In this document: positions 27,568 to 36,815 of the stretch, piece by piece | How the letters are laid out: each line of letters starts with the position of its first letter | Numbering within the stretch: position 1 is the stretch's first letter | Source: Microbacterium sp. LWH3-1.2 | Lineage (GTDB): Bacteria; Actinomycetota; Actinomycetes; Actinomycetales; Microbacteriaceae | Length of the DNA stretch: 64,000 nucleotides | Direction of reading: 5' to 3' | Assembly: GCF_040675855.1 (NCBI RefSeq) | Contig: NZ_JBEGIK010000001.1 | Location: 1,426,001 to 1,490,000 of the forward strand | Program-made: the position numbers and the translations under genes | Notes under the pieces: generated by a model | Told to the model about the DNA's origin: nothing | The model's database searches: none | The model's input: only the letters and a program-made list of their open reading frames with translations

Positions 27568-28566
27568 TCAATCCGCGACGACGTCCCGGGTGAGCTCGAC
27601 GGCGGCGTCGGGGAACCAGCGTCCGGCGGCCGGGCCGCCGTTGCACTCGCCGTCGCTCTCGCCGGGCGGCTTGACCCACAGATTCGTGTCGACGACGTCG
27701 TCGCCGATCGTGCCTCCGGACTCGCCGACGAGTCGGCCGGGCGGGTTGCACCATTCGCCGTTCGAGCCCGCGCCGTTTCGGCCGGTGTCGATGATCGCGT
27801 GCAGTCCGTCGAGCCGTCCGGACACGTCGTGGGCGTACGCCACCTCGTGGTCGGTCGCCTGGAAGTTCGACACGTTGGTGGCGAACCCACGGATGCCTCG
27901 GCCGCCCTCCCCGCGTGACGCACGGTCGAGCTCCTCGATGAGCGCGGCCATCTCCGCCGGCGCCAGCCAGTTCGAATGCCCGCCGTCGACGTAGATCCAC
28001 GTGCTCTGGGCGGCGATCGCCTCGACCGCGGCGCTCAGCTGCGCGATGCGCTCATCGACGTTGCCGCACTCGCGCGCGAGGGCGAGGCTGTCGGGTTCGA
28101 GGATCACGATCGGCGCCGCGTCGGCGGCCTCGCGCAGCGCGTCGCCGATCGCCTGCGTCCACTCGACGTACGCAGCGACGTCGAGGCCGCCCGCGGAGTG
28201 ACCGCCGCAGTCCCGCTCCGGCAGGCCGTAGACGACCACCGCGATGCGTGCGGACTGGGCGCGCGCCTCGGCCGCCAGGCCCGCGATGCGCTCGCCGACG
28301 ACGTCGACGGGGTCGCCCTCGGGCGTGAGCCACACGGCCGTGGGCTGCTCGCTCAGGTACTCGGCCGCGGCCTGCTCGGGGCTGTCGTCGGCGGCGCGGG
28401 TCGCCGCATCCGTCGCCTTCGAGAGCTCCGAGACGACGATCTTCGTGCCGGGGCCGGGCGGCTCGGGAGCCTGCCCGCCCAGGAGCACGACGACCGCGAC
28501 GACCGCGACGACGGCCACGACGCCCGTGATCGCGGCGATCGTGAGGGTCCGTCGCGAGGTGGGCAC
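27568..28566 (-). CDS. secreted GH6 endoglucanase
   Basis: A 332-residue cellulase-family enzyme that would cleave beta-1,4-glucan outside the cell. An N-terminal signal anchor (residues 6-31) is followed by the GH6 domain: VVYGLPERDCGGHSAGG with D119, VILEPDSLA with the presumed acid D159, YVDGGHSNWL, IIDTGRNG, WCNPPGR and LWVKPPGESDGEC. The start is GTG at 28566, with TAGGCT seven bases before it. Its position near the GT2 synthase resembles Streptomyces cslA clusters, which also contain a GH6 enzyme. It may trim the polymer during synthesis rather than digest external cellulose. Confidence 0.93.
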   Translation of the reverse strand: MPTSRRTLTIAAITGVVAVVAVVAVVVLLGGQAPEPPGPGTKIVVSELSKATDAATRAADDSPEQAAAEYLSEQPTAVWLTPEGDPVDVVGERIAGLAAEARAQSARIAVVVYGLPERDCGGHSAGGLDVAAYVEWTQAIGDALREAADAAPIVILEPDSLALARECGNVDERIAQLSAAVEAIAAQSTWIYVDGGHSNWLAPAEMAALIEELDRASRGEGGRGIRGFATNVSNFQATDHEVAYAHDVSGRLDGLHAIIDTGRNGAGSNGEWCNPPGRLVGESGGTIGDDVVDTNLWVKPPGESDGECNGGPAAGRWFPDAAVELTRDVVAD

Positions 28567-28619
28567 GAAGGCGAGCCTACGAGACCGGCGCCGGGGCCCC
28601 GGGACCCCGGCGTGTCGCG

Positions 28620-29063
28620 TCAGGCGGTCCGCGGGCGCGGGCTGCGCACGCGTGCGGCGGGCGCGGTGCGTCCGGACGCGAGTGCGCCGCGGCGTGCGGT
28701 GCCGCCGCGCTTCGAGCCGACGAGCTGGAGCAGTGCCGCGGCGAGCGGGCTGGCCGAGGCGGCCTCGTCCTCGAAGGCGCCGGCCACGACGGATGCTGCG
28801 CGCTCGAACTCCTGCGCCTTGTCCAGAGCCGCGCGGTGCTCGGCGACGACGCGGTCGGCGGCGGCGTACTCGGAGCGCAGGCGCGAGCGCTCGGACTCGT
28901 CGAGTCCGGGCCGGCGGGCGGTGCGCTCGAGGGCGTCGGCGGCGCGGGAGCGCAGGGCGACACTGCGGTGCAGCTCGCGCTGCGCCTCTTCGCGCGCGGC
29001 GCGGCTCGCGTCGAGGGCGTCGGCGAGCTCGGCGCGGACGGTCTTCGGGGATGCAGCGGTCAT
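28620..29063 (-). CDS. hypothetical coiled-coil protein
   Basis: A 147-residue protein starting MTAASPKTVRAELADALDAS. Residues 5-95 are almost all charged or Ala and predict one long helix or coiled coil. A short Ala-rich stretch and a basic tail with RGGTARRG follow. I recognise no family. The ATG at 29063 has GGAGGAACC upstream; an in-frame extension upstream looks non-coding. Confidence 0.6.
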   Translation of the reverse strand: MTAASPKTVRAELADALDASRAAREEAQRELHRSVALRSRAADALERTARRPGLDESERSRLRSEYAAADRVVAEHRAALDKAQEFERAASVVAGAFEDEAASASPLAAALLQLVGSKRGGTARRGALASGRTAPAARVRSPRPRTA

Positions 29064-29098
29064 GGGTTCCTCCAGGATCGGGGTGCGGGTTTCACGCT

Positions 29099-29142
29099 CG
29101 GATGCCGTGAACCGGCACACCAATCCAGAGGCGCGGCATCCG
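29099..29142. terminator. GGATGC-type hairpin between divergent genes
   Basis: CGGATGCCG (29099-29107) and CGGCATCCG (29134-29142) form 9-base perfect arms around a 26-base loop, followed by GTTTTCG. It lies in the 149-base region between the coiled-coil gene and the nuclease/phosphatase gene, and its function is uncertain. Confidence 0.4.
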
Positions 29143-29212
29143 GTTTTCGTACATGGGGACTTCCTGTCAAGGCCATCCGCTCGAAACGTCCACGGAATAG
29201 GCTGTGGTCGTC

Positions 29213-29956
29213 ATGAAGGTCATCTCGTACAACCTGCGCAAGCACCGGGCGGCGGGGGAGCTTGCCCATCTGGTGGAGCGGCATGGCACGGACGTGCTGT
29301 GCCTTCAGGAAGCCGACACGTCCGACATTCCCGAAGAGATCTCGGGGCTGCGGCTGGCCGACTCGACGCAGCGCAACCGCCTGGGGCTCGCCGTCTACTA
29401 CCGCGAGAACACGTACCGCGCGGTCGAGGTGCGGGCGCTGGCGCTCAAGAAGTCGCTCCACGACCGTGTGCTCAAGCCCGCGGAGGAGCGACTGCTCGGC
29501 GTCCGGCTGCACGACATCGACGAGAACACCGACCTGATCGTGGCGTCGTTCCATGCGGCTCCGCTGACCGCCCTGAACTCGCTGCGCCGGCACCAGATCC
29601 GCACGGCGCTCGGCGAGCTGCAGCAGCTGGGCGAGGGGCTTCCGGCGCTCATGGTCGGCGACTACAACTACCCGGTGTTCAAGGAGCGGCTGGGGCAGCA
29701 CATCCGCGAGCAGGGGTACGAGCTGAATCTGTCGGATTCGCGCACGTACACGCGGTACCGCTTCTTCCGCGGCCACTACGACTTCGCGACGTCGATCGGG
29801 TTCGAGATCGACCGCGTGCGCACGCTGCCGCAGGGGCTGAGCGACCACCTGCCGATCCTCGTGACCGCGCACCCCGCTCCGGGTGTGCGCCGCGTGGTCG
29901 AGATCGCCGACCCCGAGGCGGCGGCGACCGCCACCGGAACGTCCGGCGCCGCCTGA
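29213..29956 (+). CDS. endonuclease/exonuclease/phosphatase family protein
   Basis: A cytoplasmic 247-residue metal-dependent hydrolase. The family motifs are YNLRKH at the N-terminus with the metal ligand E33 in CLQEAD, ASFHAAPL, GDYNYP with the catalytic Asp and Asn, and SDHLPI with the terminal Asp-His pair. I prefer the ATG at 29213; a GTG nine bases upstream is also in frame. TAGGCT (29198-29203) lies directly before, so the mRNA is leaderless or nearly so. Substrate (DNA, RNA ends or phospholipid) is not predictable. Confidence 0.85.
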   Translation: MKVISYNLRKHRAAGELAHLVERHGTDVLCLQEADTSDIPEEISGLRLADSTQRNRLGLAVYYRENTYRAVEVRALALKKSLHDRVLKPAEERLLGVRLHDIDENTDLIVASFHAAPLTALNSLRRHQIRTALGELQQLGEGLPALMVGDYNYPVFKERLGQHIREQGYELNLSDSRTYTRYRFFRGHYDFATSIGFEIDRVRTLPQGLSDHLPILVTAHPAPGVRRVVEIADPEAAATATGTSGAA

Positions 29957-29976
29957 ATCCGAATCTCGCGTGACCC

Positions 29977-30005
29977 CTGACAGCAGGGGGCGCGAAGAGT
30001 ACCAT
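29977..30005 (+). promoter_or_regulatory. putative promoter of the first DUF4012 gene
   Basis: CTGACA (29977-29982), a 17-base spacer and TACCAT (30000-30005). The GTG start is seven bases after the -10, consistent with a leaderless transcript. Confidence 0.6.
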
Positions 30006-30012
30006 TGCCCTC

Positions 30013-31899
30013 GTGACGAGGGGGATCGTCACGCGCTCCGAACCCGAGGGTGCGCAAACTGGGGCCGTTCTCGATGCTGAGGCGACGCCTGTAGCGACGC
30101 GCCACCGGCGCGCGTGGCCGTGGATCGTGGTCGCGTTGCTCACCGTGCTGCTGGTGGGCGGCGTCGTCGCCGGCGCCTTCGCGATGCAGTTCTGGTCGGA
30201 GGCGCAGCGCGCCCGCGCCGCCGTCGAGCGGGCGGCGGCCGGGATCGAATCGCTGCGCGCCGATTTCGACGCCGCCGACACGGCCCAGCTGCGCGCCGTG
30301 ACCGACGAGGTGCAGGCGAACGTCACGCTCGCCGTCCGGACGGTCGACGGGCCGCTGTGGGACATCGCGATGAACGTGCCGTTCGTCGGGCAGAACGTCG
30401 ACGCGGTGCGACGCGTGACGCATGCGGTCGACGTGCTCGTGGACCGTGCGCTGCCGGCCGGGCTGCAGTTCATGGCGGCGACCGACTTCGACCGGCTCGC
30501 CGTGGCCGGCGGCGGGATCGACCTCGAGCCCTTCCGGCAGGTGCAGGGCTCGATCCCCGAGATCGCCGCGGCCTTCACCGAGGCGCAGGCGATCGTCGCA
30601 CCCATCGACACCTCGACGCTGCTCCCCGAGGTCGGGGAGTCGATCTCCGACATCCTCGGCTTCATCGACCTCGCGACGCCCGCCCTGGGCGTGGCTGAGA
30701 AGTATTTGCCGACGCTGCTCGACATGGCCGGCTCGGCGGGCACCAAGACGTACCTGCTGATGTTCCAGAACAACGCCGAGATCCGTGCCACGGGCGGCAA
30801 TCCCGCCGCAAGCATGATCGTGACGCTCACCGACGGCACACTGGGCTACGTCGATCAGGGCAGCTCGCAGACGTTCTACGACGCGGGCACGCAGGGCAAC
30901 GAATACGTGCCGCTGCCTGGCGAGACCATGGGCATCTACCTGCCCACGCTGACCAGGCACTCGCAGGACTTCACCTTCACCCCCGACTTCCCGACGACGG
31001 CGCAGCTGTTCCAGGCGCTGTGGACCCACACGACGGGCACGACGTTCGACGGCGTCGTCTCCATCGATCCCGTGGTGCTCGCCCACATGCTCGCGGTGTC
31101 GGGGCCGGTGACGCTCGGCACCGGTGAGCTGCTCACGGCCGACAACGCGGTCAAGGTGCTGCTGAGCGATGCGTACGAGCGCTATCCGGTCGGCGCCGAT
31201 TCGGACGCCTTCTTCGCGGATGCTGCGCGGGAGGTGTTCGATCACCTCACATCGTCGTCATGGGATCCGCTGCAGATGCTCGCCGCACTCGAGCAGTCGG
31301 CGAAGGAACAGCGCATCAACCTCGCGTTCACGGATCCGGCGGCGCAGGCGCTCGCCGTGGAATTCGGCCTCGACGGCGCCCTCGCCGGCGACACGACCAC
31401 GCAGACGCAGGTGGGGATCTATCTGAACGACTCGGCGGTCAGCAAGCTCGACTACCACCTCACCACCGCTGTCACCGCGACCTGCGATGCCGCGGCACGC
31501 ACCATCACCACAACGATGACGATGCACAACGGGATCACCGACGACATCCGCAGCAATTACACCCTGGGGTACCGCAACAGACAGCTGGGGGTGCCGCGCA
31601 GCACGATGATCCTCGATGTGCTGTTCTTCGCGCCGCCCGGCGCACAGATCACGCAGACGGTCCCCGCGCGCGGCGACGTCGCGCGGTGGGAGCGCAGTGG
31701 TGTGGAGAAGGCCAACACGGCGGTGAGCAAGACCGTGTTCATCGGCAAGGGGGAGACCGAGACCGTCTCGTTCACCGCTGTGCTGCCCGAGGGCGGGCTC
31801 GGTCCGCTGCGACTGCGTCATACCCCGACGGCGACCGCGACTCCCGTCACGATCGATCCGGGTTGCAGCGGCCTCTTCCCCGCGGCCTCCGAGCGCTGA
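30013..31899 (+). CDS. DUF4012 domain protein, copy 1
   Basis: A 628-residue protein with a short cytoplasmic N-terminus, one TM helix (about 36-58) and a large extracytoplasmic domain. The DUF4012 hallmark is seen in YLLMFQNNAEIRATGGNPA, with FDGVVSIDPVVLAHMLAVSGPV and the late VGIYLNDSAVSKLDYH. A second paralogue lies at 33567-35357 on the other strand. DUF4012 proteins occur next to surface polysaccharide genes in actinobacteria, but no biochemical role is established that I can name. The start is GTG at 30013 with promoter elements close upstream. Confidence 0.88.
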   Translation: MTRGIVTRSEPEGAQTGAVLDAEATPVATRHRRAWPWIVVALLTVLLVGGVVAGAFAMQFWSEAQRARAAVERAAAGIESLRADFDAADTAQLRAVTDEVQANVTLAVRTVDGPLWDIAMNVPFVGQNVDAVRRVTHAVDVLVDRALPAGLQFMAATDFDRLAVAGGGIDLEPFRQVQGSIPEIAAAFTEAQAIVAPIDTSTLLPEVGESISDILGFIDLATPALGVAEKYLPTLLDMAGSAGTKTYLLMFQNNAEIRATGGNPAASMIVTLTDGTLGYVDQGSSQTFYDAGTQGNEYVPLPGETMGIYLPTLTRHSQDFTFTPDFPTTAQLFQALWTHTTGTTFDGVVSIDPVVLAHMLAVSGPVTLGTGELLTADNAVKVLLSDAYERYPVGADSDAFFADAAREVFDHLTSSSWDPLQMLAALEQSAKEQRINLAFTDPAAQALAVEFGLDGALAGDTTTQTQVGIYLNDSAVSKLDYHLTTAVTATCDAAARTITTTMTMHNGITDDIRSNYTLGYRNRQLGVPRSTMILDVLFFAPPGAQITQTVPARGDVARWERSGVEKANTAVSKTVFIGKGETETVSFTAVLPEGGLGPLRLRHTPTATATPVTIDPGCSGLFPAASER

Positions 31900-31923
31900 C
31901 GGGGCGTGTCACAAGCCAGGCGG

Positions 31924-31959
31924 AACGTCCCCGGACCCTCCCGAACCCCCGGGGACGTT
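31924..31959 (+). terminator. terminator after DUF4012 copy 1
   Basis: Perfect 11-base arms AACGTCCCCGG (31924-31934) and CCGGGGACGTT (31949-31959), followed by a short T-rich stretch TTCGTCT. It lies 24 bases after the stop. Confidence 0.8.
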
Positions 31960-32040
31960 TCGTCTCTCACAGGCCACTCCTCCGTATGCCCGCCCGTCGA
32001 GCGAGCTTGCGAGTCGAAGCCCCCGAACCCGGCGCAGGCC

Positions 32041-32886
32041 TCACCCCGCGATGATCGACGGGTCGGGGTCGCTCCACTTCTCGATCCCCTGCACCACCCA
32101 GAACGCGAAGAACAGCGCGAGGGCGATCGCCTCGACGATGAGGACGATGGGGATGCCGGAACCGCTCGCCTGCGGCAGCAGCACCACGTACGCCACGAGC
32201 ACGACCACCAGTCCCACGGCGATCGCGGTGTAGAGCACCCGGAACACCGGCGTCGGGGGCGGACCCTGCCGCGGGAAGGCGCCCCGCACCGCGACCGCTG
32301 CGAACAGTGCGAAGAACGCCGTCGTCGCGAAGAAGTGCGCGTTCTCCAGGAACCCGTCCCGCGCGAGCGCCCACGTGAGGCCGGTCAGCGCGATCACGAT
32401 CGCCGCGATCAGCAGCGACGGCCACACCGCCGCGAGCGGGACCTGACCGAGCGCGCCGAGCAGCAGGGCGACCAGCAGCAGCAGCACGCCGAGCACGAGG
32501 TAGACGACGACGCCGTTCGCGACATCGGCTTCGTACTCCGGCGGGAAGCAGCGTCCGCTGCACGTCACGCCGACCCCGGGGACGGTGCCTGCCAGCACCG
32601 TCGTCGGCACCAGCGCGATGAGCGGTGCGAACAGTGCGGCGGCGTCGAGGAGCGCGCGCTCGGCGCCGCGGCCCGACAGGGCGAACAGGGCGAGGGAGAC
32701 GGCGATCAGCGCCCCGACGAACACGTCACGGGCAGGTGTGTAGAAGTAGTCGCTGAGGGACGTCAGCCAGCCGTACGTCGCCGCGGACTGGAGGATCGCC
32801 ACGAAGATCGCCACGACGGTGCCGGCGAGTCCGATCCGCAGGTACCGGTAGGTGCGCTCGAGCGACGTCGACGCGGCGGGTGCCAT
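32041..32886 (-). CDS. multispanning membrane protein of unknown function
   Basis: A 281-residue protein with eight or so hydrophobic segments and short loops. A cysteine pair in GVTCSGRCFPPEYE lies in a loop that is probably extracytoplasmic. I recognise no family. The ATG at 32886 is preceded on its strand by TATCGT seven bases away, supporting this start over upstream in-frame codons and suggesting a leaderless mRNA. It sits between the two DUF4012 genes. Confidence 0.7.
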   Translation of the reverse strand: MAPAASTSLERTYRYLRIGLAGTVVAIFVAILQSAATYGWLTSLSDYFYTPARDVFVGALIAVSLALFALSGRGAERALLDAAALFAPLIALVPTTVLAGTVPGVGVTCSGRCFPPEYEADVANGVVVYLVLGVLLLLVALLLGALGQVPLAAVWPSLLIAAIVIALTGLTWALARDGFLENAHFFATTAFFALFAAVAVRGAFPRQGPPPTPVFRVLYTAIAVGLVVVLVAYVVLLPQASGSGIPIVLIVEAIALALFFAFWVVQGIEKWSDPDPSIIAG

Positions 32887-32989
32887 GGCGATCACGATAG
32901 CGGTCGGCCCGGACGGCGGCGCCGAGTCGAACCGCGGGTCACCCGGAGCTGCACGTCGTACCGCGCCGCAGGTCAGCGCGGATCGCGGG

Positions 32990-33556
32990 TCAGCGCGAGT
33001 CGCGCGAGCGGCGCACCGCGGCCACGACCGCAAGCGCCGCGCCGGCGAGCAGGAGTGCCCCGCCGCCGATCCAGAGGCCGAGCGTCTGGCCCTGGTCGAG
33101 GCCCGTCGCGGGGAGCCCGTCGGCGCCGGTGATGGTGACGGCCGCCGTGCCGCCGGCGGAGGTCGACGACACCGCGGCGATGTTGTAGGTGCCCGTGGCG
33201 TTCGAGGGGAGCGTGATGTCGACCGCCGCGAGCGAGCCGTCGGCCTCGGACGAGGCGGTGCCGCTCGCCGTGGTGATCGCGAACCTCACCATGCCGATGC
33301 GCGCGGCAGCGCCGTTCTCACCGGTGACGGTGATGGTGATGGCCTCGTCGGGCGAGAAGGTCTCGGCGTCGCACTCGAACGAGACGGTGCCGCCGGTCTG
33401 CGCCGTCGGGGTCGCGGTGCACGAACCCGAGGGAGGGTAGATGGTCGATGCGTTCGCCGCCGCGGGCACCGCGAGAACCGCTCCGAGAGCGAGCGTTGCG
33501 ACGAGAGCGGTTCGGGGAAAAAGCCTGGGCGTGGGGAGATTCGCGATGTGGGGCAT
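32990..33556 (-). CDS. LPATG-anchored secreted surface protein
   Basis: A 188-residue secreted protein. It has a signal peptide with TALVATLALGAVLAVPAAANA, a beta-rich Ig-like domain (CTATPTAQTGGTVSFECDA, then ITITVTG), and a C-terminal sorting signal: LPATG at about 148-152, a hydrophobic segment and the tail RRSRDSR. Sortase would attach it to peptidoglycan. The sortase is not in this window. A TTGCCG-N17-TAGACT promoter ends seven bases before the ATG. Confidence 0.85.
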   Translation of the reverse strand: MPHIANLPTPRLFPRTALVATLALGAVLAVPAAANASTIYPPSGSCTATPTAQTGGTVSFECDAETFSPDEAITITVTGENGAAARIGMVRFAITTASGTASSEADGSLAAVDITLPSNATGTYNIAAVSSTSAGGTAAVTITGADGLPATGLDQGQTLGLWIGGGALLLAGAALAVVAAVRRSRDSR

Positions 33557-33563
33557 CGGGAGC

Positions 33564-33592
33564 AGTCTACGAACCGTCGCAGACCGCGGCAA
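33564..33592 (-). promoter_or_regulatory. putative promoter of the LPATG gene
   Basis: On the minus strand TTGCCG (33592-33587), a 17-base spacer and TAGACT (33569-33564), ending seven bases before the ATG at 33556. It overlaps the 3' end of the second DUF4012 gene. Confidence 0.6.
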
Positions 33593-35357
33593 CTTCGGCC
33601 GGCGGGGTGAGCGTCGGTGTGGTGACCGCTTCGAGCGTCGCGGCGGCGGGTTCGGTCGTCCGTGCGGTGAGCGTCGCGGTCACGGATCCGCCCGGCGGAA
33701 GGTCGATCGCGAAGCTCACGACCCGGCGTCCGTCGTGCGTCCCGCCGCCCAATCCCGTTCCGTCCGACATGGTCGCGTCGACGAGCTCGAAGCCCTCCGG
33801 CAGGTACAGGTAGCCGATCGTGCGGGTGATGCCGGCGGGGACGCCGAAGGCGCTGTCGCCGGTGATGTACGCGGGAAGGGATGCGGCATCCGCGGGCGCC
33901 GTGTTGCCCACGGTGACCGTCAGCACGGCGTCCCCCGTCGCGGTTCCGGCCGCGTCGAGGGTGCAGCTCGACCACTCGAGCGCTGTCGTCGCGTTCTGGT
34001 AGTAGTCCATCTTCGAGCCGGTGCCGTCGTTGACATACACGCCGAAGCGCGCGGCGTCGTCATCCGACGTGGGCAGGCCGCCGGCGAGGGTCGTGTCGGC
34101 GAGCAGGCTCTGCTCGTTCTCGTGCGTGCTCCACAGCAGCAGGCGATCCTCGTCACCGGCGCGGGTGAGGGCGCCGACGAGGGCGGCCGGGTCGACGTCG
34201 CCGCTCGAGAGCCTCTCGAACACGGCGGCCGCCGCCATGGCGAAGAACGCGTCCTGGTCGGCGGGGCGCGTGTACCGGGCGTAGACATCGTTGAGCAGGA
34301 GCTGCACGGCGTTGTCGGGGGCGAGCACGTCGCCGGTCGGCAGGGTGATGGGTCCTGTCGCCTCGAGCAGGTACGACAGCGCGACCGGGTCGAGCGAGAT
34401 CACCCCGTCGACCTGCTGCCCGCCGTGCTGCCGCGCCCACATCTCGCGGGCGAGCGCGCCGCTCACGGCGAAGTCGGGCACCTGCGTGACGTTCTGGATC
34501 CACCGGCCCGGGCGCTCCCCGTAGATCGCCGTGACCTCGTCGCCGAGCGGCAGCACCGCGTCGTCATAGCGGGGGTAGTCGCTGGAGGACTCCTGGGCGG
34601 CGAGGCTGAGCACGCCGCCTTCGGTGTGGATGAGCGCCATCGCGCCCGGGATGCCGCCCAGCGAGCGCCACTCCGCGTTGTTCTGGAACAGCACCAGGTA
34701 GTCGCGCGGCGCGTCGGCGCCGAGCATCGACGGCAGCAGCCGGGTGGCACGGGCGAGTGCGTCGGTGGCGATGCCGGCTTCGGTGAGCAGTCCGTCGACC
34801 TCTTCCACGGCCTCGCGGACGGGCGCGACGAGCGCGGCGCGATCGATCGATGAGACGGATGCTGCAGCCGCACCGACCCCGTCGCTCGCGGTCTGCGCGG
34901 CGCCGCTGATCTGCTGCAGCGGCGCGAGGTCGAGGCGTCCGTCCTGGGGGCGGAGTGCGTCGACCTGGAACGAGGCGGCGACCTCCGACAACGGGCGCAG
35001 AGCGGTACTCGTGACGCCGTCGAGGGACTCGGCGACGGTGGATACCGCGGCAAGCTGCGGGCCGACCCAGGGGAGCCCTTCGGCCAGCTCCCACACCGGG
35101 TCGGAGGTCATCGCGTGCGCGGCCCCCGTGTCGGCGGCGAGAGCGGCGATCGCGTCGCTGGCCGCGGCAGGATCGGAGAGGTTCTCGCGCACCGCGGCCG
35201 CGGTCTGCTGCGCATCGTGGAGGTGGCTGTAGGCGAGGGCGCCGCGCACCGCGATCCACACGGTGGCGACCACAGCGGCCACCAGCAGGCCACCGAGGAC
35301 GATCGCGAAGACGAGGCCCCCGCGGCGCACGGAGCGGGGCAGGGCGGAGTCGGTCAC
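33567..35357 (-). CDS. DUF4012 domain protein, copy 2
   Basis: A 596-residue paralogue of the protein at 30013-31899. It has a short N-terminus, a TM helix (about 14-36) and an extracytoplasmic domain with YLVLFQNNAEWRSLGG, VDGVISLDPVALSYLLEATGP and FGVYVNDGTGSKMDYY at the corresponding positions. The GTG at 35357 is preceded by TAGGGT six bases away. It lies 42 bases downstream of the BY-kinase gene in the same direction, which links DUF4012 to polysaccharide export here. Confidence 0.87.
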   Translation of the reverse strand: MTDSALPRSVRRGGLVFAIVLGGLLVAAVVATVWIAVRGALAYSHLHDAQQTAAAVRENLSDPAAASDAIAALAADTGAAHAMTSDPVWELAEGLPWVGPQLAAVSTVAESLDGVTSTALRPLSEVAASFQVDALRPQDGRLDLAPLQQISGAAQTASDGVGAAAASVSSIDRAALVAPVREAVEEVDGLLTEAGIATDALARATRLLPSMLGADAPRDYLVLFQNNAEWRSLGGIPGAMALIHTEGGVLSLAAQESSSDYPRYDDAVLPLGDEVTAIYGERPGRWIQNVTQVPDFAVSGALAREMWARQHGGQQVDGVISLDPVALSYLLEATGPITLPTGDVLAPDNAVQLLLNDVYARYTRPADQDAFFAMAAAAVFERLSSGDVDPAALVGALTRAGDEDRLLLWSTHENEQSLLADTTLAGGLPTSDDDAARFGVYVNDGTGSKMDYYQNATTALEWSSCTLDAAGTATGDAVLTVTVGNTAPADAASLPAYITGDSAFGVPAGITRTIGYLYLPEGFELVDATMSDGTGLGGGTHDGRRVVSFAIDLPPGGSVTATLTARTTEPAAATLEAVTTPTLTPPAEVAAVCDGS

Positions 35358-35399
35358 CGCTCCACCCTAAGGGGCTGGTCTGAGCGTCCGCTTTCGAAG

Positions 35400-36782
35400 T
35401 CAGCGGGTGTCCGCTGCGGCGTAGTCGCCCTCGTACTGGTACCCGTAGTACCCACCGTTCTTGCGAGGCACGCGGTTGAGCACGACACCGAGCACGCGGG
35501 CGTTGGCCTTGCCGAGGTTCGCGAGCGCCTTGTGCAGCATGTCGTACGTCGTCTTGCCGGCGCTGACCACGATGAGCGCCCCGTCTGCCGCGGTCGTGAG
35601 GACCGCAGCATCCGTCACCGGAAGAAGGGGCGGGGAGTCGATGATGACGAGGGCGTGCTCGGTGAGGCTTTGCAGGAGCGCCTGCATGCGGTTCGAGCCA
35701 AGCACCTCGCTGGGGTTCGGCGGGATGCGCCCGGCGGTGATGACGGCGAGGTTGCGGCTCGTGCCGACGTTGTGCACGACCTCGTTGAGCTCGGCGCGTC
35801 CGGCGAGTACGTCGGTGACGCCGGCGCCGTCGGGCAGGCCGAACACCGTCGAGACCATGGGGCGGCGCAGGTCCGCGTCGAGCAGGACGACGTGGCGGCC
35901 CGCGGCAGCGATGCTCACGGCGAGGTTGGCGGCCATCGTGGACTTGCCGTCGCCGGGCAGCGGGCTCGTGACGACGATCGCGCGGGGCGGGTTGTCGACG
36001 TCCATGAACTGCAGGTTCGTGCGGAGTTCCCGCATCGCCTCGGCGAGCGGGGCGGACGAGGAGTGCTGGCTCTCGAAATCGGCGAGGCCGCGCTCGACGC
36101 TCAGACCCTTGTCGACGGGCAGGGTTCCGACGACGGGCACGCCGGTCTCGCGTTCGATGTCGCGCGGGTCGCGGAGGCGCCGGTCGATCACGTGGCGCAC
36201 GACCGCGTAGCCGATGCCGAGGGCGAGTCCGACGAGTGCGCCGAGGGCGAGCGCGAGGCGCACGTTCGGCGACGACGGCGCGGTGGGAAGGCGCGCGGAG
36301 TCGCCGGTGACGAGCGTGACGGCGGCGGTGCCGGTCTCGTCGGTGCCCTCGACGTTGTCGATCTGCTCGACCATGCACCCGAGCCAGGATTCGGCGAGGT
36401 CGCGGGCCTCTTCGGGGCTCGACGCGCTCGCGGTCACCCGCACGATGACGGTGTCGAGCGGGTTCGAGACGTCGACGCGGGTGACAAGCGATTCGGGGGT
36501 CGTGCTGAGTCCGAGTTCGTCGATCGCGCACTCGGCGACGGCGCGCCACGACCCGAGCTCGACGTACGACGTCACCTTGCTGCGGGCGAGCTGGTCACCG
36601 ACGAGCGACGCGCCCGTGTCGGATCCGGCGTTGGTCGCCGTGACGATCCCGCTGGCATCGGCCGTGTAGACCTTGGGTTGCAGGGCGGTCCATCCCCACG
36701 CAACGGCCACGCCCAGGAGAGTGAGGGCCATCACGGCGAGCCAGTGCGCTCGCAAGATGCGCAGGTAATCCCGCAGCTCCAT
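35400..36782 (-). CDS. polysaccharide co-polymerase / BY-type tyrosine autokinase
   Basis: A 460-residue fusion of a Wzz-like membrane part and a cytoplasmic tyrosine kinase. There are two TM helices (about 14-33 and 175-196) around an extracytoplasmic loop, then Walker A SPLPGDGKST (273-282), Walker A' LLDAD (300-304) and Walker B LVIIDSPP. A C-terminal tyrosine cluster (GGYYGYQYEGDY) is the autophosphorylation site. Such proteins control chain length and export of capsule or exopolysaccharide. It is divergent from the HprK-like gene, with starts 33 bases apart. Confidence 0.93.
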   Translation of the reverse strand: MELRDYLRILRAHWLAVMALTLLGVAVAWGWTALQPKVYTADASGIVTATNAGSDTGASLVGDQLARSKVTSYVELGSWRAVAECAIDELGLSTTPESLVTRVDVSNPLDTVIVRVTASASSPEEARDLAESWLGCMVEQIDNVEGTDETGTAAVTLVTGDSARLPTAPSSPNVRLALALGALVGLALGIGYAVVRHVIDRRLRDPRDIERETGVPVVGTLPVDKGLSVERGLADFESQHSSSAPLAEAMRELRTNLQFMDVDNPPRAIVVTSPLPGDGKSTMAANLAVSIAAAGRHVVLLDADLRRPMVSTVFGLPDGAGVTDVLAGRAELNEVVHNVGTSRNLAVITAGRIPPNPSEVLGSNRMQALLQSLTEHALVIIDSPPLLPVTDAAVLTTAADGALIVVSAGKTTYDMLHKALANLGKANARVLGVVLNRVPRKNGGYYGYQYEGDYAAADTR

Positions 36783-36815
36783 GGGCGCCTCCCAGTCCCA
36801 CGTACACTACCGCCT

